64,000 nt of DNA from CAIVVT01 sp963757265 (GTDB lineage Bacteria; Acidobacteriota; Terriglobia; Bryobacterales; Bryobacteraceae). Below are positions 44,560-52,898 of the stretch, piece after piece. A program made the translations under genes and the position numbers. Under the pieces are notes generated by a model. It was not told the DNA's origin and made no database searches. It saw nothing but the letters and a program-made list of their open reading frames with translations. The stretch is taken from assembly GCA_963757265.1 (NCBI GenBank), contig CAVWRA010000004.1, positions 557,106-621,105 of the forward strand, read 5' to 3'. Numbering within the stretch: the first letter of the stretch is position 1; every line of letters starts with the position of its first letter.

Positions 44560-44563
44560 CTAA
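44396..44563 (+). pseudogene. Truncated winged-helix/HTH regulator remnant
   Basis: The frame reads MLNAGTQLKPQAVYVVLEIV, then YSVLAMELGMSPSEVYA and ends in unrelated residues. LKPQDVxVLLKL followed by SxAELGMSPSEVHAALKRA is the start of a small HTH protein family, so this looks like its first 50 residues followed by a frame change or truncation. It runs into the end of the arsenic operon, whose deletion border may lie here. Confidence 0.45.
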
Positions 44564-45015
44564 TCACCATCCGAGCTGCCATACGCACCTTCGCCGAGAA
44601 AGACCATCACGCGGGCATGAATCTTGTCCCTCAACTTCCGAAAAGCACGGAGCCTCTCCTCACCAACTTCGGTGAAAGCCGCTGGATCCTCAAACGGCCA
44701 GTGCAGCCGTTCCGGAGAGCCGGAGAACACCGGACACTCCTCTCTTGCTCTGTCGCAAACTGTGATGACGAAATCGAACCCCTGGCTCGTGAATTCAGGC
44801 AGCGGTTTCAACCGTTGACCGGCAATGTCAATATCCAGTTCCCGTAGCACCTCAACAGCCTCCCAGCGCACCTGCGCAGGCTGCGTCCCAGCGGAGAACA
44901 CCTCAAATCGGTCGCCTGCCTCGTGGCGAATCAGCGCCTCGGCCATCTGGCTTCGGGCAGCGTTGCCCGTGCAGAGGACGAGCACCCGCTGTCTTCTCGG
45001 CTGCACCTCCGCCAT
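44560..45015 (-). CDS. arsC: Arsenate reductase, low-molecular-weight phosphatase type
   Basis: The 151-residue protein has the P-loop VLVLCTGNAARSQMAEAL with the CX5R nucleophile, FVITVCDRAREECPVF with a second cysteine pair, and HWPFEDPAAF with the aspartate. This is the thioredoxin-coupled ArsC class, which reduces arsenate to arsenite. It is the last gene of the arsenic operon, seven bases after the other arsC gene, to which it is about half identical. Confidence 0.92.
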   Translation of the reverse strand: MAEVQPRRQRVLVLCTGNAARSQMAEALIRHEAGDRFEVFSAGTQPAQVRWEAVEVLRELDIDIAGQRLKPLPEFTSQGFDFVITVCDRAREECPVFSGSPERLHWPFEDPAAFTEVGEERLRAFRKLRDKIHARVMVFLGEGAYGSSDGD

Positions 45016-45021
45016 GGCGGT

Positions 45022-45453
45022 TTAGCTCGCGGTCGCCGCCTGATCGCGGGAAAACGCCTTCACTCGCTCGTGGATCTGGTCGCGAATGCGGCGGAAGGCC
45101 GCCAGTCGCTCCGTCTCGCTGCCCTCAACTGCCGCCGGATCTTCAAAGCTCCAATGAATGCGCCTGGCGGCGCCAGGAAACACGGGGCAACTGTCCCGAG
45201 CATTGTCGCAGACCGTCACCACATAGTCGAACGATTGGCCGTCAAACTCGTTCACCGACTTCGATCGGTGGCCCGAAATGTCAATCCCGAGTTCCTTCAT
45301 TACGGCAATCGCCTCGGGACGCACGTGGGTCGGCTTCGTGCCGGCGCTTGAGACCTCAAATGCTCCCCGGCCTTCGTGTCGGAACAGGCCTTCGCCCATC
45401 TGGCTGCGGGCGGAGTTTCCCGTGCAGAGCACGAGTACACGTTTCTTTTCCAT
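45022..45453 (-). CDS. arsC: Arsenate reductase, low-molecular-weight phosphatase type
   Basis: The 143-residue protein has VLVLCTGNSARSQMGEGLF, DYVVTVCDNARDSCPVFPG and HWSFEDPAA, with the same catalytic cysteines and aspartate as its neighbour. The tandem arsC genes could differ in reductant or affinity. It follows a PstS-like gene by 39 bases. Confidence 0.92.
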   Translation of the reverse strand: MEKKRVLVLCTGNSARSQMGEGLFRHEGRGAFEVSSAGTKPTHVRPEAIAVMKELGIDISGHRSKSVNEFDGQSFDYVVTVCDNARDSCPVFPGAARRIHWSFEDPAAVEGSETERLAAFRRIRDQIHERVKAFSRDQAATAS

Positions 45454-45492
45454 TGGTACCCCCTGTTGAGTCCTTATCTTCGGTGTTGAGCG

Positions 45493-46524
45493 CTACTGAA
45501 TAGCCGAAAGCGCCTGTAGCACATGCAGGGCCACATCGCCGGGCAATGGTGCATAATGCTTGGCTGCGGCGAAATTTTGTCCGTCGGTCAAGACCCACCT
45601 CAGAAACTCTACGATCGCCTTGCGCTTCTGGGGGTCCCCAATCTTTTCAGGCACCAACAGCCAGGTGAAACTCGAGATCGGATACGCCTCTTCGTCCTTC
45701 GAGTTCGTGATCGACACGCGGAAATCCCGCGGCATGTTGGTCGCGGTAGCCGCGGCGGCCGCGGTGATGGTCCCGGGCTCCGCCCGGACGAACTGGCCGA
45801 TGGCGTTCTGCACGACGCCGTATTGAACGTGGTTCTCAATCGCATAGGTCAACTGTAGATACCCGAAAGAGTAGGGATGGCTCTTAACCTCTGCAACGAC
45901 TCCTTCGTTGAACCTGGCACCCAGACCGACCGGGAAGGACACGGTCGTTCCAAAGCCTGCACGCGCCTTCCACTCGCTGCTGACTTTGGAGAGGTAGTCC
46001 GTCCAGACGTAGGTGGTCCCGCTGCCGTCGGTCCTGAAGTAGACAGTAATTTCGTGGTTGGGAAGCTTCACGTTCGGGTTGGCGCGAACCAGCGCCGGAT
46101 CGTTCCATTTCTTGATCTTCCCCAGGTAGATGCCGGCCAAAATGTCCGGCGTAAATCGCAGCTCTTCCGGTACTCCCGGGAGAGAGTAGGCGGGTACGAC
46201 GGCGCCGAGTACTACGGGCACGTGCAAGATCCGCTTTGGTTCATTCTTTAGTTGAGCATCTGAGATTGGGCCGTCCGAAGCGCCAAAATCGACAAGTCCG
46301 GCGAGGGTCCTGGCTATGCCTTTTCCCGATCCGACGGGATCATAGGCCAGTTGGAATTCGGGATGGACCTTTTTGTACTCCCGTAGCCACACCCCGAGGA
46401 CCGGGTAGATGAAGGTTGACCCTGCGCTCGTGAGTTGGACGTCATGGTAGTTCGCGGCTCCAACGCCGCTCCCGGATACAACTAACACCAAAGCCAGGCT
46501 GAAAGCCCGTCGCGTCGCAAACAT
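45493..46524 (-). CDS. PstS-like phosphate/arsenate-binding periplasmic protein
   Basis: The start at 46524 (MFATRRAFSLALVLVVSGSG) follows GGAGGGGAAC and gives a signal peptide ending near residue 22. Conserved PstS features are LTSAGSTFIYPVLGVWL, DPVGSGKGI, LVDFGASDGPI and TVYFRTDGSGTTYVWTDYL, which bind the oxyanion. About 343 residues. No pstC, pstA or pstB is near. In an arsenic operon it is likely to bind arsenate or phosphate in the periplasm; which one is not known from sequence. Confidence 0.9.
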   Translation of the reverse strand: MFATRRAFSLALVLVVSGSGVGAANYHDVQLTSAGSTFIYPVLGVWLREYKKVHPEFQLAYDPVGSGKGIARTLAGLVDFGASDGPISDAQLKNEPKRILHVPVVLGAVVPAYSLPGVPEELRFTPDILAGIYLGKIKKWNDPALVRANPNVKLPNHEITVYFRTDGSGTTYVWTDYLSKVSSEWKARAGFGTTVSFPVGLGARFNEGVVAEVKSHPYSFGYLQLTYAIENHVQYGVVQNAIGQFVRAEPGTITAAAAATATNMPRDFRVSITNSKDEEAYPISSFTWLLVPEKIGDPQKRKAIVEFLRWVLTDGQNFAAAKHYAPLPGDVALHVLQALSAIQ

Positions 46525-46561
46525 GTTCCCCTCCATGACGCTTTCGCGTCCGTTATACACT

Positions 46562-47650
46562 TTATTGGGCGGCTTCCGAATTTGGAAACCAATGTTTCGT
46601 GCGGTTGCAGAACGCGCACACCGACAGCATTACGGGGACTTCAATCAGCACTCCAACAACAGTAGCCAGCGCCGCCCCCGACCCCGCACCGAAGAGCGCA
46701 ATGGCCGTAGCGACCGCAAGCTCAAAGAAGTTACTCGCTCCAATCAGGGCGCCTGGTGCTGCCACGGCATGGCGAACCCGCAGCAGCCGCATGAGCCCGT
46801 ACGTGAGGGAGGAGTTGAAATAGACCTGAATTAGGATCGGAATCGCGATCAGCAGAACGTGGAACGGCTTTCCTAGAATGTTGTCGGCCTGAAACGCAAA
46901 GATGAGAACCAGTGTCGCCAGCAAGGCGACAATGCTGACTGGCGCGAAGCGGGGCAGGAGTTGCCTTTCAAACCAATCGCGCCCATGAGCTCGAATGAAG
47001 TAGGTCCGCAACGTGGTCCCCGCCACAAGCGGAATGACGATAAAGATGCCCACCGCGTACAGGAGCACCTCGAATGGGACGTGCAGCGACGACGCGCCAT
47101 TGACCAGGAAGCGCACGATGGGCGCGAACAGGAACAGCATGATAAGGTCGTTCACCGACACCTGGACCAGCGTGTAGGCCGGATCGCCGTCCGTCAGATA
47201 ACTCCATACGAAGACCATGGCCGTGCACGGAGCGGCGGCAAGAATGATGCAGCCGGCGATGTACTGGTCGGCGTCTGCCGGCGCGATCCAGTGCGCGAAC
47301 AGGAACCGGAACGAGAGCCAGGCGATGAACGCCATCGAGAACGGCTTCACCAACCAGTTCACGAACAGTGTGACCAGCAGGCCGCGCGGCTTCTTGCCGA
47401 CGTCCCGAATGGAGGCAAAATCCACCTTCATCATCATCGGGATGATCATCAGCCAGATCAGGGCCGCAATTGGGATGTTGATTTGGCTGCCGGCGCCGAA
47501 CTCCATCTGGCGCAGCGCGACTGTGGCGTCTGGCAGGACCCGTCCGAGCAGCACTCCGACGACCATGCAGGAGGCCACCCAGACGCTTAGATAGCGCTCG
47601 AAGGTGTTCAGTCTTTTTGGCGTTGTCACTAGTGTTGCTGTTTGGGTCAA
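46562..47650 (-). CDS. acr3: ACR3-family arsenite efflux permease
   Basis: The protein has ten hydrophobic segments and the ACR3 signatures IWLMIIPMMMKVDFASI, ILAAAPCTAMVFVWSYLT with the essential cysteine, and IGASNFFELAVATAIALFG. I choose the TTG at 47650, which follows GGAGG, giving 362 residues. The longer ORF to the ATG at 47752 would contain an arsR-type operator in coding sequence. It exports arsenite produced by the two arsC products. Confidence 0.9.
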   Translation of the reverse strand: MTQTATLVTTPKRLNTFERYLSVWVASCMVVGVLLGRVLPDATVALRQMEFGAGSQINIPIAALIWLMIIPMMMKVDFASIRDVGKKPRGLLVTLFVNWLVKPFSMAFIAWLSFRFLFAHWIAPADADQYIAGCIILAAAPCTAMVFVWSYLTDGDPAYTLVQVSVNDLIMLFLFAPIVRFLVNGASSLHVPFEVLLYAVGIFIVIPLVAGTTLRTYFIRAHGRDWFERQLLPRFAPVSIVALLATLVLIFAFQADNILGKPFHVLLIAIPILIQVYFNSSLTYGLMRLLRVRHAVAAPGALIGASNFFELAVATAIALFGAGSGAALATVVGVLIEVPVMLSVCAFCNRTKHWFPNSEAAQ

Positions 47651-47715
47651 AGCTTTCGTTACCTCCGCTCCACGGGCTGAATTTGGGACAAGATCAACAT
47701 CGGTCCAGGGTTTGA

Positions 47716-47732
47716 ATTCGTTGATCGACGAT
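47716..47732. promoter_or_regulatory. Probable ArsR operator upstream of the permease
   Basis: The minus strand reads ATCGTCGATCAACGAAT, matching 13 of the 16 bases of the operator upstream of arsR (ATCGTCGATTGACGAT). It suggests a second ArsR site, so the permease and the genes after it may have their own regulated promoter. Confidence 0.6.
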
Positions 47733-47767
47733 CGGCGATGCGATGGACACAAAAAAGATGCTACGGG

Positions 47768-48112
47768 TCAGATGATGGCTACCAGCGCTTTCAGGCGGCG
47801 GAGGCCGTCGAAGTTGATGCAGTAGCCGACACGTGGCCCGTCTTGAGAGCTGCGCACGAGGCCGGCGTCTTTGAGGATGCGAAGGTGTTCAGAAACGGTG
47901 GATTGTGCCAAGGGCAGTTCGTCGACGATCTGGCTGCACACTCGCGCTTCTTTTCGTGACAGCAGCCGGAGGATGCGCACGCGGGCGGGATGCCCGATGG
48001 CCTTCGCCAGCTTTGCCAGTTCTTCGTCGGCTTCTGCTCCTTCCAACGTCGGCAGACTGAGTTCTGGCGGCGTCGGTTCCGGTGGGCAGCAGATGTCGCT
48101 GTTGGACGGCAT
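47768..48112 (-). CDS. arsR: ArsR-family metalloregulator
   Basis: The winged-helix core is ELAKLAKAIGHPARVRILRLL, ARVCSQIVDELPLAQSTVSEH and LRILKDAGLVRSSQDGPRVG. A cysteine pair near the N-terminus (DICCPPEP) and a cysteine in RVCSQI are candidate arsenite ligands. I choose the ATG at 48112 (114 residues) because the longer reading from 48169 would cover the promoter and operator. It represses the operon until arsenite binds. Confidence 0.9.
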   Translation of the reverse strand: MPSNSDICCPPEPTPPELSLPTLEGAEADEELAKLAKAIGHPARVRILRLLSRKEARVCSQIVDELPLAQSTVSEHLRILKDAGLVRSSQDGPRVGYCINFDGLRRLKALVAII

Positions 48113-48128
48113 TGCTCGCGTGGATCTC

Positions 48129-48169
48129 ATCGTCGATTGACGATAACAGTGAGGGTAGGGGCTTGTCAA
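48129..48169 (-). promoter_or_regulatory. arsR promoter with overlapping operator
   Basis: On the minus strand TTGACA (48169-48164), a 17-base spacer and TTATCG (48146-48141) form a sigma-70-like promoter. The inverted repeat ATCGTC-GATT-GACGAT at 48129-48144 overlaps the -10 element, a good position for ArsR repression. The matching site before the permease supports this reading. Confidence 0.7.
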
Positions 48170-48302
48170 GAGGAGGGTGACGCGCCAAGCTGGACGAGTT
48201 CCCGATTGTGGGCTGCTGCCGAGGCTGCGAACTGTGGAGGGACACGATGATGATGGACCTGTTGGGAGGTAGCCTAGTTGTCAGGGTGACGGCGATTTCT
48301 CT

Positions 48303-48692
48303 ATGGCGGAGCGTCCGGTGCGCTTGAGGGGTGTTGTCACATTACTCCTGCATGCGTTGGCAGGATGGGCCTACTGCGGCATGTTGATTGGCGTTGGGCG
48401 CCGGTTCTTGTCCATGGACGCCACGCTGGTCGTCCACGCCGTCGGGGCGCCGATTGGGTTTGCCCTGCTCTCGCTGCTGTACTTCAAGCGGTTCGCTTGC
48501 ACTACCCCGCTGCAAACGGCGGTCGCTTTCCTCGTCGTTGTCGTTGCCATGGATTTCTTTCTTGTTGCGCCCGTGTTCGAGGGGAGTTACACCATGTTCG
48601 CGAGCCCGTGGGGAACCTGGATTCCTTTCGCACTCATCTTCACGGCCACGTACGTGACCGGTCTGGTTGTGGCACGTAGGTCGCCAGGTTAG
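48303..48692 (+). CDS. Small four-helix membrane protein, unknown function
   Basis: The 129-residue protein has hydrophobic segments at about residues 10-30, 42-60, 70-90 and 103-124 (for example LQTAVAFLVVVVAMDFFLVA). It lies alone after the divergent arsenic operon. I do not recognise the family; a role in the arsenic locus is possible only by position. Confidence 0.75.
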   Translation: MAERPVRLRGVVTLLLHALAGWAYCGMLIGVGRRFLSMDATLVVHAVGAPIGFALLSLLYFKRFACTTPLQTAVAFLVVVVAMDFFLVAPVFEGSYTMFASPWGTWIPFALIFTATYVTGLVVARRSPG

Positions 48693-48961
48693 TTGATGCC
48701 AGACGCCTCAGGTCTGTGGCCCACGGGAGCCAATCCGCCGACACGATGTTTCACTTGATCTTGACGCAGATCCGAAATCCCCCCTTGCGGTTAACATCGG
48801 GGAGAGACCCACTCAGACGGAATTCTCCATTTCACGTTTCGTGCCAGCGTTTCACTTGGGGAGCCAATTCCAAGTTCTTTGTTCTCAATGTATCCCTTAG
48901 CAAACACGCCAGTTGCCGAACCGCGAGCGAGCTAGGTCTTCCGATTTAGAATTGCCCATCC

Positions 48962-50596
48962 TTACCCAAGTTTCCTTATATTTGGACGCAAGGGTACCCC
49001 CCAGTTTCCCCCCAGTGGGGTGCGAAGGGACCCCGAAAGACGCGGCACCGGGTCGCGCGGTGGCAGGTAGTACTCGATGGCCTCCGCCCGGCTAAGCCGT
49101 TGCGGCTCCTTCTCCCGGCCGGGATGTGTCAACCGGAATCGTTCAAGCATCAGGTTTTCGAATCTGTCCACCATCTCGGGGTGCTTTGCAGCCACGTCCG
49201 TGAACTCGTCGGTGTCGTTCTTCAGGTCGTAGAGCCTGCAGTATCGGCCAGGCGCCGGGTTGTCCGTCTTGTAGCCGTCCGTTCGGACCCGCCTTCCCGA
49301 GCAGAAGATGTACTTCCACTCCGGCGTCCGGATAAAGGCTTCCTCGTTCTCCAGGTACTCACTAAAGACATGGTGCCGCTGGTTATCCATCTGCCGTCCT
49401 TCCAGGTAGCGGCGTAGCGTATGGCCATGCATTATCGCCAGCGGGTCGAGGCCCATCATGTCGCAAATGGTCGCCGAAACGTCTATGTGTTCGGTCAGAT
49501 CAGTCACCACTCCTCTCCGAATCCTGCCGGGAAAACGCATGATCAGCGGAACCCGCAGCGCCGGGTCGTACCCGCAATGCTTCTCGAACCTGCCGTGCTG
49601 GCCGAGGTCATAGCCATGATCGGCCATGTAAATGACGTACGTGTTGTCTTCGAGGTCGAGCCGACGGAGGGCGTCTAGTACGCGGCCGACGTTGCGGTCC
49701 AGGAACGCAACCGAAGTGTAATATGCCGCGATGATGCCTCGCTTATCGTTATCCGTCAGGTCGCGGAAGATCAGCGGAATTTGCCAGGCGTCCTCCGGCC
49801 CGACGCGCGGCGGCTGAAACGACTTTTCGTCGAACAGTGCGCGATCCTCCACTGGGAAGTCGAAAGGCGAGTGCGGCTCTTGGAAGCTGGCCCATAGCGC
49901 GAACTGCTTGTCGCGGTTTTCTTCCAAGTACTGGATGACCCTGCGCCCGATGTACGTGCCTCGCATTTCGGCGTCGTACCGCGCGAAGGGCAGCTTATCT
50001 CCGTTCAGCCAAATCCGGGCCTGGTCCTCAAAGGGCGCCCATTGCGCCGGCTTCGTGGGGATATCCCTTGGAATCGGCTTCGGCTTGACCTCCGCGATCC
50101 AGGCCCTCGCGATCTCGTCCTCGGTCATCATGACGTCGAAGCCGTGAAGCCCGGGCTGGGCGGGGCGGTTGAAATGCATCTTCCCGAAAACGGCAGTTTG
50201 GTAGCCGGCTTTCTGGAACTGTTTGGCGAGCGTGGGCTTATCCGCCGACAGCGGTGTGCTCAGGACCGTCACCCCTGCCGCGTGCGGCAGTTGGCCCGTT
50301 AGGAACGATTGCCGCGACGGCGTGCAGACCGGTGAGTTGCAATGATGGGCGCTAAACCGTGTGCCCTCCTCGGCCAGATGATCCAGGTTTGGAGTTGTGG
50401 CCAGAGGGTTGGCATCGCAGCCGAGCACGTAACCGGCGTGATCGTCCGCCAGAATAAAGAGGAAGTTAGGCTTGCGGCGCGAAGGTCTAACCGTTTGCGC
50501 CCTCGCGGCCAAAGCGGCTGACATGCTGCCAATCATGAGTCGCCGGGTCATCCCGGCGCTGGTTGCCGGTTTTTCCAGTTTCGTGTGCGATGCCAT
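48962..50596 (-). CDS. Tat-exported type I sulfatase
   Basis: The start at 50596 (MASHTKLEKPATSAGMTRR) follows GGAGGAACAC exactly; the longer ORF to 50905 lacks such a site. The 544-residue protein has a Tat motif (TRRLMIGSM), then NFLFILADDHAGYVLGCDAN, the CTPSRQSFLTG signature with the formylglycine cysteine and the CxPSR form, IYMADHGYDLGQHGRFEKHC, and YDLKNDTDEFTDVA. It is unlike the other sulfatase here beyond the core motifs. It is monocistronic. Confidence 0.92.
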   Translation of the reverse strand: MASHTKLEKPATSAGMTRRLMIGSMSAALAARAQTVRPSRRKPNFLFILADDHAGYVLGCDANPLATTPNLDHLAEEGTRFSAHHCNSPVCTPSRQSFLTGQLPHAAGVTVLSTPLSADKPTLAKQFQKAGYQTAVFGKMHFNRPAQPGLHGFDVMMTEDEIARAWIAEVKPKPIPRDIPTKPAQWAPFEDQARIWLNGDKLPFARYDAEMRGTYIGRRVIQYLEENRDKQFALWASFQEPHSPFDFPVEDRALFDEKSFQPPRVGPEDAWQIPLIFRDLTDNDKRGIIAAYYTSVAFLDRNVGRVLDALRRLDLEDNTYVIYMADHGYDLGQHGRFEKHCGYDPALRVPLIMRFPGRIRRGVVTDLTEHIDVSATICDMMGLDPLAIMHGHTLRRYLEGRQMDNQRHHVFSEYLENEEAFIRTPEWKYIFCSGRRVRTDGYKTDNPAPGRYCRLYDLKNDTDEFTDVAAKHPEMVDRFENLMLERFRLTHPGREKEPQRLSRAEAIEYYLPPRDPVPRLSGSLRTPLGGNWGVPLRPNIRKLG

Positions 50597-51187
50597 GTGT
50601 TCCTCCGCGTTCTCTCTGTAGTTCCTATCCAGATACAGTAGTCCATCGGAGCACTTGACGGCTGCATCGCGGACGCCGGTGTAGGCTGAATGAGGAATGG
50701 GCCTGAAGCGGCTCGCCCGTGGTCCGGGACAGCGCAGGCCCGCAGAACGAGTCGTCGCTCCGCACCAAACCACAACGCTTTCAAGCAGCGTACAAAAAGC
50801 GAAGATCTGGGGTAAAATTATAGGCAGAGGCTCGGTTCGACAGGCCAGCCCAAAGCGCACCCTCCGGAAGGCACCTCCACTTCGGCCTAACGGAATGTGA
50901 GGCATGCTTGCGCAGGGGACGGCGCTCGAGTCTGTCGGAGATAGATTTTGATGAACCTGGAATCAACGACTTACAGACATTCCGCAAAGAAAAAATCCTC
51001 GTATGTTATTGGTTCTACGTAGGGGAATTTCTATCTCCGACAGACTCGCTCTCAATCCCACAAATTCAAATCTGGCCCATTGACCGTCTGGTGTTCTACG
51101 CGCGCAACCCGCGCACGGAGTGGGCCTGCCAGCCCGTGGCTGTCATCAGCTCCTCCGAGCTCACTCCGCCCGAGCGCCGGGGCGGGC
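50597..51187. other. Intergenic region holding a MITE
   Basis: No supported gene. The main feature is the 120-bp MITE at 50928-51047. The rest shows nothing I can name. Confidence 0.45.
50928..51047. mobile_element. MITE-like element, 18-bp inverted repeats and 4-bp target duplication
   Basis: GAGTCTGTCGGAGATAGA at 50928-50945 is repeated exactly in inverted orientation at 51030-51047. The element is flanked by GCTC on both sides (50924-50927 and 51048-51051), as for a target-site duplication. It is 120 bases long with no coding capacity, so it must have been moved by a transposase encoded elsewhere. The inverted repeat length suits an IS5- or IS1182-like family, but I cannot assign one. Confidence 0.8.
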
Positions 51188-51979
51188 TCAGGAGGCCGCG
51201 GCATGGAGGGCGGGTGGGGCGTTTTTGCCGCAGCAGCGCTTGAACTTCAGCTTCGAGCCGCAGGGGCAGGAGGCGTTGCGGGGCACCGCCGCCTTCGCCA
51301 CGGGCGTGGCTTCAGGCTTTGGCGCCTGCGCTTCCAGAGATTCGAGCAACGCAGGGGCGGGGAGGGTGGCGAGGAGCTCGGCACGGTGGGTGGCATCGGC
51401 AGTGGGCGGGGGCGGGGCCGGCGTGAGCGGGAGGGGGCCGGGTGTGCCCTCCTCCGCTGTGCCGCCTGCGCTCTGCGAGCTACCGCAGCCAGGTCGAGCT
51501 ACGGCGGGCAAGGGAGCGGGCGGAAGTGTAGGCTGGACAGCGGGTTGGCGGGATTCGGCGGGCGGCGGCAGGGGCGCGTCAGGAGGGCGTTCGAGGGTTG
51601 GGAAAGGGGCGCTGATGGGACGGGACTGGACGAGCTTGAGGGCCGTCTGGATGGCGCGGAGGCGGAGCTCGGCGGAGGTGGCGGGGTCGGTGATGAGGGC
51701 CTGGAGAGAGGCGCGGGCGATGGCGGCGAGGTCGGAGTCGGCTTCGGATTGGTGGCGGCAGAGGGCGGCGTAGGCGGCCTGGAAGTCCGCGGAGTGGCTG
51801 AGCCAGCCGTGGAGGGTGGAGCGGTGGACGCCGGCCGAGGCGGCGGCGGCGAGGATGGGGCGCCCGGCGGCGAGCTCGGAGAGGGCCGCGCGCTGGCGTT
51901 CGGAGAGCCGCGCGGAAAAAGAGAGGAACAAAGCCGAATCCGACAGTGGTGTGGCAGAGTGTAGCGTTGCGGTGGTCAT
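51188..51979 (-). CDS. Terminase-small-subunit-like HTH protein with C-terminal SEC-C zinc motif
   Basis: The start at 51979 (MTTATLHSATPLSDSALF) is preferred for GGAGG upstream. The N-terminal part has a homeodomain-like HTH (LAAGRPILAAAASAGVHRSTLHGWL), as in phage terminase small subunits and related regulators. A long proline- and alanine-rich linker (about residues 130-230) follows, and the end is a SEC-C motif PRNASCPCGSKLKFKRCCG. About 263 residues. The combination suggests a nucleic-acid-binding protein, possibly of prophage origin; no other phage genes are near. Confidence 0.7.
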   Translation of the reverse strand: MTTATLHSATPLSDSALFLSFSARLSERQRAALSELAAGRPILAAAASAGVHRSTLHGWLSHSADFQAAYAALCRHQSEADSDLAAIARASLQALITDPATSAELRLRAIQTALKLVQSRPISAPFPTLERPPDAPLPPPAESRQPAVQPTLPPAPLPAVARPGCGSSQSAGGTAEEGTPGPLPLTPAPPPPTADATHRAELLATLPAPALLESLEAQAPKPEATPVAKAAVPRNASCPCGSKLKFKRCCGKNAPPALHAAAS

Positions 51980-52183
51980 GAGAAGACCGGCCTCCAAGAA
52001 TCAGGATAGCTGGCGGTGTCAATGGATTTTCGCTTCCCATTCGCCTACTAATGCCAGTTGAATCAATGGGATAGGGGCATTGAAAAGATTGTGACCGGGG
52101 GGCTGGCGGGCGCGGAGTTGCGGGTTAGCCGGCGAGGCGGGCGGCGGGCGCGAGTGTCGTGTCGAATTGGCGGGTTGGGGTTC

Positions 52184-52269
52184 CAGCTATCAGCTATCAG
52201 CTGTCAGCTGTCAGCGCGCAGCGGTCAGCGGTCAGCTAGCAGCCATCAGCTGACAGTAGTCAGCGGTCA
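52184..52269 (+). repeat. Tandem-like CAGCTATCAG/CAGCTGTCAG tract
   Basis: CAGCTATCAG, CAGCTGTCAG, CAGCGGTCAG and close variants recur about ten times with period 7 to 10. The units are partly self-complementary (CAGCTG). Such tracts occur in intergenic regions of several bacterial groups, origin unknown. The spacing and lack of unique spacers exclude a CRISPR array. Confidence 0.65.
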
Positions 52270-52457
52270 AGGTGGTGATATCGAGCGGCTACAGCGAGGC
52301 CGAGACGCTGAGGCTATTCCAGGGCCAGCGGGTTTCAGGCTTCATCCAGAAGCCATACACATTCAGGGAGCTCGCAGCGAAGGTAAAGGTCTGCGTGGGT
52401 TGATCAGCGCGCGGTCGTCAGGGATGCAGTCAAAGAGTGGGCCTTACCCGCCGCGAC

Positions 52458-52467
52458 GCTACCGATA
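52458..52467 (+). repeat. Dispersed GCTACCGATA repeat, copy 4
   Basis: It extends to GCTACCGATATTGACCCTTA, identical to copy 1 at 2158. It forms the left end of the long degenerate repeat that runs to about 52700. Confidence 0.6.
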
Positions 52468-52700
52468 TTGACCCTTATGGCTTCTGGCGAGGGACTACCC
52501 GCCGGCAGAAGACTCGGTCGCGCCCCAAGGTCGATGCGCGATTTGTCGTCACCTATCTATTGGATCGTCCCAGACGTGGACCACGACACAACCTGCCATT
52601 TTCCGGTAACGCCGTTTACCGACCACTGGCACGGTTTCGTAGTGCCTCGTGTTTCATTCGCTGCCGATTGGATAGAGCGCCGCAGCGGAGAAACAAACAG
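52458..52700 (+). repeat. Degenerate dispersed intergenic repeat, copy B
   Basis: It aligns with 6990-7270 through several blocks (for example ATCGTCCCAGACG and GGCGAGGG) in the same order and spacing. The open frames of the two copies differ, so it is not a conserved gene. Confidence 0.55.
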
Positions 52701-52898
52701 GTCGGCGGAGCGAGGGGATCGGAGAGGTGCTTTGGAAATTGTCTGAAATGAAGCGATTGCCGGTTTTCCGCTAGGCGTAGGATCCTGCTGCCTTTCAGCG
52801 ACTGGGCGAATCATGCGCGCGCGCCGTGCAGTCAATACTTGCAGGCGCATTGTTAACTCGCCAAACGTGAGAGCCGTGCCTAGTAAGATGTAAACCTG

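Larger units (their letters stand above)
51980..52898. other. Repeat-rich intergenic region
   Basis: Over 900 bases with no supported gene. It holds a CAGCTGTCAG-type repeat tract (52184-52269), GCTACCGATA copy 4, and the long degenerate repeat copy B. Confidence 0.5.

Noticed and set aside
44550..44561. Terminator of the arsenic operon
   Set aside because: AGCCC and GGGCT form only a 5-bp stem with a two-base loop and a short T-run, too weak to call.
52184..52269. CRISPR array
   Set aside because: Units are 7-10 bases, vary, and have no unique spacers; no cas genes in the window.
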